A DNA stretch of 64,000 nucleotides, from NCBI GenBank assembly GCA_032821775.1, contig JAVLRN010000008.1, positions 1,736,001 through 1,800,000 on the forward strand, in the 5' to 3' direction. The notes under the pieces are model-generated. The model did no database searches, was not told the origin of the DNA, and saw nothing but the letters and a program-made list of their open reading frames with translations. The translations under genes and the position numbers were made by a program. This document shows positions 36,290 through 47,200 of the stretch, one piece after another. Each line of letters begins with the position of its first letter. Within the stretch, counting starts at the first letter, position 1. The stretch is from Sanguinoderma infundibulare (lineage: Eukaryota > Basidiomycota > Agaricomycetes > Polyporales > Polyporaceae).

Positions 36290-37256
36290 ATTGGAGTAAA
36301 TCGGTGGAGATCGGGGTGCCGACGTCGACAGTCACGGTGTAGCAATCCTCTCTGTGATAAGAGCAAGTCGATTCGTAATGAGATGGAGACAATGCGGGGT
36401 CGGGGGTATTACGCACTCATGGGCCTTGCTTGAGCAGCAGCCTTATGGGAACAGCGCTATATCGGAAGCAATCGGAAACCTACGTCAGAGATGCACTGAC
36501 ACGTCCGAGTCTGCAAAGGTCAACTTTGTGGTCATAAGGGACGTGCATTGACAGCTCTGGCGGACCTCTTCGTCGTGAAAACGTTGGGGAGGATGAACTG
36601 GCAGGAGTGATGGGTTGATCCCGGCCATACGTACGGCGTACCTTGAAGTTCCAGCAAGTCTGCCTTCCTGCCTTCTGCCCATGGCTCCAGTACGTCTTAA
36701 ATCGCTCCGTTCGAAGGACGTGGATGCGTGTGCATCGTGCAGTGGCAGAATAAGTACCCCGTGTGCTGGCGGTATATACTCCGACCTCAATTAGAATCCG
36801 GTGGTGATGGCATGGAGTTGCGGAGGGGTCGATAGCATGAACGTACATTTTCTGTGGTCTCCGGAGAACAATACTGTTGCATTAGCAGTGGAATATGAAC
36901 ATGCCTAGATACGCAGATGCAGCATGGCTGGCTTTGAAGCCAAGTCTCTGTCACCGGTCTGGTCAACATCCTAGGACATGCTCTCTAGGACAATACCGAC
37001 TCACCGACATATCCACATCATTCCAATGGGTCCATATACCCTGTGTACACGAGGTGTGCTCCGAATATACTCCAGGGATGAGGTGGTGATGCACGAAAGC
37101 AGGTAGCCATGGGTCCTCGGCGCTCGCGCACTTCGGCCCAAACCTCCATCTGCACTCGCCCAGGCCCCTCCGGATATCATTCAACTACTTTCTGTCCGTA
37201 ATTTATCGCGTCTGGATTCTTGCCTCTACATCATATGGTCTGAACTGTGATTCTGG
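36290..37256. other. Divergent intergenic region, no gene seen
   Basis: Lies between the starts of hydrolase copy A (leftwards) and GPI8 (rightwards), so it holds two promoters. Short frames only. No TATA box is clear near either start. Confidence 0.5.
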
Positions 37257-39009
37257 ATGCTGCAGCTTCGAATAATCCTACTACTATGCCTCGCCTTCGT
37301 CGTTGGAGCTCGGGAAGAACCTGTGGCCGAATTCTTCGGTAGAGGATCTTCGCATACCAATAATTGGGCGGTGCTGGTATGCGCATCGAGGTATTGGTTC
37401 AACTACAGGGTTCGTCCCGTTTGCTATCTTCAGCGAGCTGTGGTATTGACGCTGCAACAGCACATGGCGAACGCCTTGGGGATGTACGCATAGAGCATTA
37501 AGCTACGGTTTACGTGTGGAACGCTGATTGCGCTGGACAGGTATCGTACCGTGAAACGACTCGGGATCCCCGACTCGAACATTATCTTGATGCTCGCCGA
37601 CGACGTTGCATGCAACCCCCGAAACAAGTTCCCGGGATGCGTCTATGCGAATCCGGGACGAGGTCTCGACCTATACGGAGACAACATTGAGGTGGACTAC
37701 CGCGGGAACGAAGTGACGGTTGAGAACTTCCTTCGTGTCTTGACAGGTGCGTCTTAAGTCAAACGGCTCCTTCTACCCAAGCCTTACATTTCTCTTGCAA
37801 CAATCCTCGATTTGTTTACCCGTCCCTTAAAGGGCGCGTGGAGCCATCGGTACCTCGTTCCAAGAGGTTGCTGACCGACGACCGCTCCAACGTTTTCATC
37901 TTCATGACGGGACACGGCGGGAACGAGTTCTTGAAGTTCCAAGATAACGAGGAGATCAGCGCGTTCGACATCGCGGACGCGGTCGCGCAGATGTGGGAGA
38001 AAAAACGGTGCGTCCATAAACAAACCACAGCTGTGGACGGTTGAACGAAAACGCGCTGTGACAGGTACAACGAGCTGTTCTTCATGATCGACACCTGCCA
38101 GGCGAACACGATGTACTCGAAATTCTACTCCCCGAATGTGCTCGCAACCGGCTCCTCGGTCATCCACGAAAACTCGTATTCCGTATGTCCAAATCGTTTG
38201 AATAGCTCGCTTCCTCCACTCATGGTCAGCTCAGTACGAGAACGACTACGACATCGGAGTGGCCGTCATCGATAGCTACACGCACTACATCCTGGAATTT
38301 ATGGAGGGCATCAACAAGACAAGTCAAACCACCATGGGAGATCTTGTATGTACCCTTGCCACCAATTACGGCGTTTTGCCGAACACTAGGCCCTCTTGAG
38401 AAGATACGCTCAGGCCGGTTACGTAGCCGATCAGCTCCGCCAGCCGCGTATCGTGTTGGAAGGTTGGGAAAAGTAGTTACACTCCCCGTCCTTCGAGGGC
38501 GACGCTCGGTTGAGTGGGCGAGCGTCGGGTAACGATATCGAGCTCGCGTCCTGGGCGTGTATTACTCTGAAGGCCTAGTGTTTTACAAACAGCCGGACCA
38601 AGCCCATAACTGATCATCTTTTGCGCAGTTCAATGCGTACGATCCAGTCAAGATCCGCTCACATCCCGGTGTCCGTTCGGACCTCTTCAGACGACCGCTT
38701 CACGACACGCTTGTGACCGACTTCTTTGGGGGTGTGGCTCAAGCGGAAGTCCTCGCCCCGTTGACAGCACCACCCCGGACGCGGCCTGCCGATGAAGCTG
38801 CTTCGCCTGAGCTCGAGGCACATGAAGAAGAGAACCGAACAGAGGTCGCTGCCTCAGTAGGAGGGCTTGATGGACATGCATTCTTGGTCGCGCTTGGAGA
38901 CGGACCAAAGTCGGAGGTCGGCGAGCCGCTGGTGCGGAAGGCAAGGACTTGGGCATCGACGCTGACTGTAATTTTACTGGCTTGCTGGGTTGCTTCACGG
39001 AACAAATAG
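37257..39009 (+). CDS. GPI8: GPI-anchor transamidase catalytic subunit (GPI8/PIG-K)
   Basis: Caspase-fold cysteine protease of family C13 that cleaves the GPI-attachment signal and transfers the preformed anchor in the ER lumen. The N-terminal signal peptide is [19 protein letters not shown], then [17 protein letters not shown]. The catalytic His is in [15 protein letters not shown] and the catalytic Cys in [16 protein letters not shown]. The conserved stretches [20 protein letters not shown] and [10 protein letters not shown] are present. The C-terminus ends in a hydrophobic segment ([14 protein letters not shown]) as in yeast and human GPI8. Introns separate the blocks near 37410, 37510-37540, 37745-37835, 38008-38064, 38184-38233 and 38346-38629. 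The last is about 280 nt, far longer than the rest. Length is about 390 aa, typical. Needed for all GPI-anchored surface proteins. Confidence 0.93.
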
Positions 39010-39410
39010 AGTTGTGACCCCCACGCCCCATACGCAATTCAGACATGCACCGGCTGCGTCCTGCGTACATACCAGGCCGGGCGCGGCTTTTGAGGTAAGG
39101 CGCTTGGTGGCCGTTGGTGGGAATGCTGTGTGCTGATGACAGCAGGGACAAGGTTCCGAAAAGACCGCTTGGTGATGCGCACGCACTCTTGGGCACCCCA
39201 AATACCTGGGCGTCTAGTACACCACTGCGAGTGTTTTCTGTTCTCGACAGGTCAGTAGTCGGTTCGCCTCTCAAATGCCCATATCGCCAACGACCTTCAC
39301 AGACTGACGTATGCAGCTATATACATTGCAGCCCTCTACGGACATTAGCTCCCAGGTAAGCACTCAATAGCGATGGTCACGTCAGTCAGCAGCCCACATT
39401 GCAAGCGTAG
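39010..39410. other. Intergenic region, no gene seen
   Basis: Tandem spacer between GPI8 and the F-box-type gene, presumably 3' flank plus promoter. No recognisable element. Confidence 0.5.
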
Positions 39411-40764
39411 ATGCCTCCATATCTCCCGGGAGAGATCACCGACGCAATCATTGCCCTTGTTTGGCCCGATAGGGCGACGGTGCTGAACTGTGCACTCGTT
39501 TATCGTCAATGGCTCCCTACCAGTCGACACCATCTCTTTTCCGAGATCGACATCCGGTCTTCCTCCGCGTACGACAATTTCATCGAGCGCATCCTCCAAC
39601 CGGAAGACATGAAGCCCTGGCTCTCCTCCGTGCGCCGTTTCACGTTCGTCGACCAGCAGCTCCGGGTGAGGGCCACAGCGGCCCGCACGAAAGATCGCAG
39701 CGGTCGCGGCGCGGTCTTCGTTCACGACGTCGCGGACAAGTTGCCCAACCTGGAGTCGCTCTCCCTCACGGTCGACTGGTTCGCCGCACCCCTCCATTCG
39801 GGCGCATACGACGCGTTCTCGTCCTTTGCGCTTCGGGACCTCATCCTCGACTCCTGCCAGTTCCCGTCGTTCGAGAGCTTGTGTCGCATCCTCACCACGC
39901 TCCCGAACCTCAAACGCTTGCGCCTTCGTGACGTAACGTGGCCGTGGCCGCCCGCTGTGGGTGCGTCGGCAGGTCCCTCCGCGGTCATTCAGAAGACTCG
40001 GCTGGGGTTGCTCGCCTTGGACATTGCCGTCCGCGACCTTGAGACGTCCGAGACCGTGTTTCGCTGGCTTGCCCAAACATCCTCGCGTGCGTCGATCAGG
40101 AACCTGGTTTTCACCAGCCCCTTCTTTGAGCGGCCGTCCCTGTGGAGGTACAGCCCCAGCCATGCGGATTCTCTGCGGAGACTCGCGACGTCTGTCGTTG
40201 TTCTTGTTCTGCGGCTCGGCGCCTGCGGTGGTCACCGTCTCGAGGGTGAGTGCACTTATGCTCACTGTGACTGTCGTCGTCGTTGGAACCCCGTTCTCAT
40301 GGCCCGCTGTAGGCGAAGTCCCTATGCGGGACTTTGCGAATCTCAAGAAGCTCACCGTCGACTTTCGAGGGAACGTCAGCTGGGTGTATGCCAGCTACCC
40401 GCTCTCTGCACTCCGGTCGCCCATCGAGCATCTCGCATTGCGTCTGCTCCGAGGACGCGAGACGACCTTCAAGCGGACTTCTGAGTCAGTCCTGTCGGCG
40501 GTCAAAGCGCCGTTTGGCGACGGACTGGAATCGTTGGACGGCATCCTCGTTCGCGACCAGTTCAACGGTCTCAAGTCGGTCGAGCTGCATCTCGATTGGG
40601 ACTTTGGCGATGCGGCGGCGTGGGAGCTGCTGGGGGTCGAGCGGTTGGTTTTGCCGAAGCTTCGAGTGGGGCTTCCGTTCCTCCGCATGCGGGAGATCTC
40701 GACGGTGCATCTGGCCTGTCGGTCACGCGGGGGAGAGCCTCGGACGTCGGTCGTGAGCCTATAG
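39411..40764 (+). CDS. F-box-type protein
   Basis: Two exons, 39411-40245 and 40313-40764, with a GTGAGT donor, TAG acceptor and phase-1 junction. About 428 aa. The N-terminus MPPYLPGEITDAIIALVWPD followed by LNCALVYRQWLPTSRHHLFSEI matches the agaricomycete F-box plus linker. Downstream, scattered LxxLxL segments (LPNLESLSLTVDW, LPNLKRLRLRDVTW, FANLKKLTVDF, FNGLKSVELHLDWDF) suggest an irregular leucine-rich repeat fold that would pick the ubiquitylation target in an SCF complex. Such genes are greatly expanded in agaricomycetes and are rarely characterised. The frame is fully open, unlike the broken relative at 14619. Target unknown. Confidence 0.78.
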
Positions 40765-42073
40765 TAGTTGTTCGCGTCCTGACGCTGAAGGTGGATCTTG
40801 AGACCTTGGCCGTGGGGCGTCGTGTGTTAATACTCTAAACAGCAGTCCTTGTCGTTATGGAGGTGGGCTAAAGTATGGGCGTGAAGACGGGCTTTTTGTG
40901 TAGTGGACGAAGAGGTCGAGATTGGCGCGATGCTTCGTCTCTGCGGTGGCTGATATAGAGGCAACTTCCGGTTGAGCAGAGCAGGAGTTGCGGGATACGG
41001 AACTTGATGCCACGATGCTCATCGCTCTGTCCTCGCTCCGTCAAGGGATAGAGAGTGCATCATACACGATATCGGTACTTGGTGTCGGGACATTATGTAA
41101 CCATCAGTAAGTTCCTTGCACTGGCTCCAGAGCACGCGTTTGCTAATCGACTGCTATTCAACTATACAGTGGGTATGAACTAAAAATTGGGCATACCTAC
41201 TTGAGCGTAAAGGTTTCATGTAATGATTAGACGGGTGAGCTGGCCGGGATTGACCTAAGGAGATCGTCCGCGACGAGCATTATATGGCGGAGAGCCGTTA
41301 AATGCACCGTCTCTTATTCGTTAAGTCCGGCTTAGGTGATCCTTGACATAATAGAACGGCTTCCAGATTACTGATGCTGTACAGGCTTGCATGGTTCACT
41401 TCCTTGTGGCCCCCAAATTTCGTGTTATGCTGCCAACGACATTCAGGTCATGGGATTCGATTGTCTTCGGCCGCGGGAAGATGGCCCCATTGTATACAAG
41501 AAGCCCCACAAAGCAACTGGGGCTCAGGCTGATTGACGCATGTACGCCGTCCCGATTCATTCGACGCGTGCTCGATACATTCTCAAAATCTATCCAGACG
41601 CGCCGCCCTCAGCCAAGGTCTTCACAACTTCTCTGCAACAAGGTCTCGGAGTGGTAGAACGTAAGCCATCAAAGGTCTAGAACTTCTGGAACGGAAGTTT
41701 TAGCTGGAGATTGTGAAGATCACTACCCGGGCCACCTTGGCCTTCGATTCTTCATCGATCCTGGGTAGGACAACACGCCTCCAGAAGGTTACGTCACAAT
41801 GACCACCGCTTCGGCATCCCTGACTCTTCATGCATACAGGGATTCCTCTTTGCATGCCCTGCGGAAACACGCGGGGTTACTGATTCCATGCACGTTCGAA
41901 AGGTCAGAATGCGGCTGTCGATCTGCTTGGCTCCCCACCCATTATGAGCGCGATATTACCCCGGGGGTCGTATCTGATGCGTCGCACTTTGAACCGTATA
42001 GAAAGCAGGTCGCAGACCGCATGTGCGAGTTAAATATCGTAGAGTCTGGTTCCTCGACGCGCACCACCTCGCT
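40765..42073. other. Intergenic region, 1.3 kb, no gene seen
   Basis: Lower GC and short frames only. Open stretches near 41391-41657 and 41799-42077 (+) show no domain-like content. It should include the promoter of the coiled-coil gene. Confidence 0.45.
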
Positions 42074-43573
42074 ATGAACCTCCCGAAGCAGCGCCTCCGC
42101 GTCTCAGACCGCCCCTCTTCTGTGTTCTCCTGGGTCCTTCGTAGGCTCCGTCTTGGTGGGACACGCAGCGCACAACCGTACACGAATGGAGATCAGCAAG
42201 AGAAGACGAGGGTGGGGGATCTGGGTCGGGATGTTGCGGGTCGGCGGGACGAGTCGGACGAGCTTCGCCGCCAGCTCGAGCTCGAGCGGGAGACATCGGA
42301 ACAGAGGAGAGTACAGCTCGAGATGGCGACGGCGGAAGGTCAGCAACTCCAACTGCGTCTCACTCAGCTGGAGTCGTCGGTACAGGAGGTGGGCGAGCTC
42401 CGAAGGCAAGTAGAGGAGGAGACATCGGCCCGGCTCCGGAGCGAGGAGCAGGTCGAAACCGCGTCTGCGGACGCTCGGCAGCTGCAAGGTCGACTGGCGC
42501 AGATGGAGGGCGAGGCAAAGCGCAGTGCGGCGAAGATCGCCGAGCTGGAGCGGGTGCACGCGCAGGTCGAGAAGGAGCGACGATCGACGGCAGCGCTCCT
42601 CCAGGCTCGCACCGCCGAGCTCCGGGAGGCGCAGAGCTTCCTGACGAAGGAAGACATCATCGAGGACAGCGAGGTCCTGCACATCGTCGATGTCTTGAAC
42701 TCCCAGATCGCTCGGACCGCCGGCAAAATCGCGAGCGGACCGCACATCGTCTTCGGACCGTCTGAAGACACGCCCGTCGTCCAAAAGGCCATGAAAAGGC
42801 TGGAGCGGTATGCGTGGATTCCCCCTGCCTTGATTTCGACGCTCCGCGCGGGAGATTGCTCGCATAGCGACTCCGGCATGGTCCGAATCAGTCTCCAGGC
42901 GGGGATGTCGATGTACACGCGTTGGCTCGCGACGTCCTGGGATCTGGGCGTCTTTGATTCGCGGGGCCTGTTGGAGGGAATCTATTTGAGCATCCGGGAA
43001 CGAGGTATGCATTCTGGCCAGATTCGGTGCAGAAAGGAGGTTCTAACATGCGTCCCAGAGCCCCAATCTGTCGCCGGAAGGTGGAGGGCCCTCTGTCGGA
43101 CCCACGTGAAAAGTCTGCTGGAGACAGGCGAGGGTCAGACGCAGCGGCTATTCGAGACGCTGTCCATCATCGTCGCAGACATTCTCATCGTGTGTGGCGC
43201 TGGTGGAACGTGGGATAGCGTCTCGGAGGTCGTCGTGCGCGAGTTCGAGACGGAGCTGTACGAGATCGTGAACCTCGCGCTCAAGTTCCAGTGGACTGTG
43301 GGGGAGTGCGTGCTCTCGCGGGACTTTGTGGTACTCGTGGCGGACTCGGACTCCCCGTACGATCCCACGCGTATGGAGATTGAGAATGCTGGGGATGCGA
43401 CTTCGGTCCTGTTGTCCACCAAGCGCGTTCTCTGCACGACTCGCCTAGGACTCATGTCGGAGACGAAGGTAGGGGGAAAGGAGAATGGGGCAAAGACTCG
43501 GACAACGATCCTCACAAAGGCCAAGGTTGTCTTGAAGACCCATTCTGAAGACCTCCAAAACGGCGGGATATGA
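42074..43573 (+). CDS. Coiled-coil protein, uncharacterised family (member 1)
   Basis: No named domain recognised. Residues about 55-190 form a long heptad-rich coiled coil (LRRQLELERETSEQRR, VGELRRQVEEETSARLR, KIAELERVHAQVEKERR). The C-terminal half is globular-looking: EDSEVLHIVDVLNSQIARTA, then EPQSVAGRWRALCRTH and EIVNLALKFQWTVGE. A 54-nt segment at 43005-43058 has GTATGC..CCCAG ends and contains no in-frame stop. I read it as an intron (phase 1, joining R-E-R to EPQ) because the paralogue at 60932-62349 has an intron at exactly this place. Without it the protein is about 482 aa. No signal peptide or transmembrane segment. The architecture (coiled coil plus helical half) suggests a scaffold or oligomeric protein, but function is unknown. 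Confidence 0.75.
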   Translation: MNLPKQRLRVSDRPSSVFSWVLRRLRLGGTRSAQPYTNGDQQEKTRVGDLGRDVAGRRDESDELRRQLELERETSEQRRVQLEMATAEGQQLQLRLTQLESSVQEVGELRRQVEEETSARLRSEEQVETASADARQLQGRLAQMEGEAKRSAAKIAELERVHAQVEKERRSTAALLQARTAELREAQSFLTKEDIIEDSEVLHIVDVLNSQIARTAGKIASGPHIVFGPSEDTPVVQKAMKRLERYAWIPPALISTLRAGDCSHSDSGMVRISLQAGMSMYTRWLATSWDLGVFDSRGLLEGIYLSIRERGMHSGQIRCRKEVLTCVPEPQSVAGRWRALCRTHVKSLLETGEGQTQRLFETLSIIVADILIVCGAGGTWDSVSEVVVREFETELYEIVNLALKFQWTVGECVLSRDFVVLVADSDSPYDPTRMEIENAGDATSVLLSTKRVLCTTRLGLMSETKVGGKENGAKTRTTILTKAKVVLKTHSEDLQNGGI

Positions 43574-44252
43574 GGTATGTAGCAACCTTCAGGTTTTGGG
43601 ATGGGCATGGCTGAGACTTGGCGGAACCGTGACGTAGACTCGGATATTATTTAACATACGATGGCCCAGAGTGCTTCTTGGTTTCCGATATCTTTTCAAT
43701 GCCTGTATAGTCAGCGAATTTTGTCAGAACGATTTTCTCAGTTCGAGAGGAAATCATGCAACCTCACCGAGCAGAGCAACGCGCATCCCGGCTCCCAGAT
43801 CGACTCCGAGTCGGAATGTGAGTCACTGCAGACCTCTGCAGACGCCCACCAATGATCGAGTGCATGCGGATCTCGGCTATAACGTACTTATTCGTCCGGC
43901 CTCAGCCCCTATGTTGCTCTGCATCCACCGTCGGGCTCCCAACAACGTGTCTTCTTGCATCCTCTGTTTGTGACTGTTGAACTCGCAGCTTCAAGCTTCG
44001 CAAGGCGCAGCAAGTCAGCACGGTCGCACATCGGGCCCAACAGCTTGGGCTTTGACAAGCGTCCGAGGTCAGGCCTCAGTGAGGCCAGGTCCGACGACGG
44101 TTTAGAAGTACGATCATCTTGTCACGCTGTCAAAGGCAATCGGCTGTTTGCGTACGCATCAGTCAAGACCGGTGCACGTTCTTCCGAATCTTCGCAGCGT
44201 GCACGCTGCGGCAGGCAACTCTCAGGCCATCCCCTAAAGGTCTGAGCCACCG
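43574..44252. other. Intergenic region, no gene seen
   Basis: Tandem spacer before the PARP-UBC gene. Short frames only and no clear promoter element. Confidence 0.5.
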
Positions 44253-47200
44253 ATGCCCTCGAAGCGCACCATCAACGACCACAAACCGATGGATACTGCC
44301 CCCGCTAGAGGCCGCAAACGGTTCCTGTTCGACCTCCGGAGTGCTTCGCAGGCGGTTGAGCAGGGAGTGGAGGTTCGAGGGCTTCGCATGCTGAGTACGC
44401 CACTTTCTCTTCTGCCTGCCTCAATCCCTGTCTGACCCCCCTCCAGGTGTCGTGCCTGGAGATGAAGACGGCTCGTTCGACTGCACAATCGCCCATGCAG
44501 ACGGAGACCTGGTTGCTTCGCTAGCCGTCCTTGTGTCTGGTACGCATACATCCGACGTCGTCACTGTGGCGATGCCCGCTCCGCTTCACTCACGCCAATT
44601 CGACAGACACCTCCGAATACCCCTCAGACCATTCCTTCTTCTGCTCTTCGCAAGACGAACTCCCCGCACATGCCTCGCGGGTCGTCGAGTCCATCCACGA
44701 GGACGGTTCTCTCTCCGTCCAAGATCTCTTGGTGAGATTGCTTGAGAAGCTGGCCAAGAAGCCGGCGGCAGCACACCGTCAAGGCGACAGCGACGCGGAG
44801 AGTGAAGACGATGATCAAGCGATTGATGACGACGAAGACGAGGTGATGGGTTATGAGTTCGACGACGACATCGGCATGCTGGGAGGTGGAGCCAGCGATA
44901 GCAAGCGTGATCTGATTGTCCTTCAGAGGTACGTTCGTATTTTTTTTGAAGAGGGGCTCTCGATTGTTGTGGAGATTGGACGCTGGATGGTCCGGATCGA
45001 CCTCAGCCCTTGCGTCCGTTTTCTTCCAACGTGTTTACTGCACCCTTCCCTCGCAAAATGTCCAACTCGCAGCGTCTGAGTAGTGACTTGCAAGGCCCGG
45101 CTCGGCCTGAAAGCTGCGGCCTGGGCTCGGCTTGTGGCGGCTCGGGCTTACCAACATACTGAGCCGGGCCTTTATGGACGGCTCAGGTCACGGCCTCGCG
45201 GTATATGTCTCTGAACTCGAAAACTGCACCGTCGGATTGCTACCAGAGTAGTAGACGCGGAACTTGGTCTGGATACCACAGTTCCGCTTCTACTTTGAGG
45301 TCAACTGGGTGCAGCATGACATGAAAAAGTCAGTGGCGCTTGGAAGCGCCGGTAGTGGGCCGACTGTGATTGCAACAATGAGAAGCAGTCGCGAGGAATT
45401 AATGGGGAATCATGTGGACGAGCACCACACAGACCAGGGAGGGCGAGCGGTGCCCCCAGGGTCCCTTTCAGAGTCTTTACATCCGCCGCAAACCATGACG
45501 GCTCGGCCAGGAGGATACCCGAGCCGGGCCCTCAGGTCCTCTGAAGCCCTCTAGTAGGGCCCGGCTTGGCCCGGCCTATGCACTTGAAGGCGGGCTTTGG
45601 AAGTTACGACTCGCAAGGTTGTCTTAGGGACGAGAACAGTTTGCGCTGTTCGACACCCTCGCTCAAGGGCGGAACTTGGATCAGCAAACAAGCTCTGAGT
45701 GCCTCTAGTGTCCAGGTCCACAAGCATCGAGTACCACTATGACTATCCAGATCAACACTATCTAATGATAACTGCAGGGAGTTCAATGAAGTGGTTGCGT
45801 ACGGCTTCCGTCCCGGGATCATCCCCTTCGGTGTCGACGACTTTGCATTGTCTGTATCGCTTCCAGCCAGGTCCTTGGTAGACACGATCCCCGCTCGCGC
45901 CCTCATGGCGTGGGATAAACAGCTACTGTCGCGGCCTCAACACCTCACCCTCCTCATCTCCGGATTGCGTGGTGTGTATCCCGTCGTCCAACCGGACGCC
46001 ACCTACACCCAGTCAGCACACTTCCACGGCTCTGCGCCACAGTTCCGCGTTGGATTGACCCCAGGGTACAAGCCAACCGCGGACGAAGCTGCGGAGACCA
46101 TCCGTAGGTACGGATTGAAAGAAGAATACGACGTGCAACCGGCAGAGATTGTCGAGGAGTCGCCGTTTGACGACGACGAAAGCGACATCGAAGATGATGT
46201 CAACGTGAGCGACGCGGATCACGAGCAACCTGCGGACCCGCCTCAGGAGGAACCATTGACCGGTTTCCAGCCGTTCAGTCTGAGTTCGTCGCTTGAGAGT
46301 TTGCTGAACGGTCACTTCCTCCGCATCCTCCAGCTCCGTATCCAATACGACCTTGGTTGGGCAGCCGCAGAGACGCTCTGGTGGGAGGTGGAGACTTCGC
46401 AGCAACCGGTCGGAGATATCATGCGATTAAGAGGACAGGTATGTCAAAGCCCGCCTGTCGTGTCCTTCCGAGATAGCTCATCGTCATGCAGGATATCCGG
46501 GAGGCAGATGTGGCTGACGAGCTGCTAGCGAAAAGCTACGTGCTCCCGCCGGATCCGCTGCGCGAGCGCAATGCAGAGCACCCGATCAACCTTCCGTTGA
46601 TGGCGTTCTCTTACCTCCTGCGACGTATCACGGTGAGTGGTGTACGAAATCTCGCGGATCGCGTCGAGTGACCCGCGCTTGATATCTCGCAGCTCTGCCC
46701 TCGCTACTGCCTCGTGTGCCATCAACAGCTCAAGGAAGACCTCGATGCCCTCAAGCCATACGTGTGCAGCTCCAAGCTGTGTACATACCAGTACTACAAC
46801 CTCAGTCGCGGCCCATCCCTTGAGGCACGTAGCGCTGCTGTCTTGACCACTCCAACGTGTTGATGTCGTTGTGACAGTACGAAATCCGCTCGAATCCCGC
46901 CATCGTCGACCTCCTGGTTTCGTTGGCGTACATCGCAGCCGCAGAGGGTGTCATGGACTCGCCTCTTCCGGTGGGCATGGGCCTCCGCGTGAAGAGCAGG
47001 ACAGCGTCCAGCGTGCCCGCAGACTCAGACGGCTTGTGCGATTTTGACCGTCTCCATGTCAGCGAGGTATGACCCTGGACTGGTTCCATTGGCGTGTCTC
47101 TGATGACCTGCCGTAGATGCGGTCTGCCATCGTGCACCTGATCGACTCTCTGCCGTCGGTGAGTGCTTCCGAATGCGAGATTCATGCGCGACCTGACGCG

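Noticed and set aside
45064..45615. ACTCGCA direct repeat as a target-site duplication of the intron element
   Set aside because: The right copy overlaps the best terminal inverted repeat, so it cannot lie outside the element. Likely chance.
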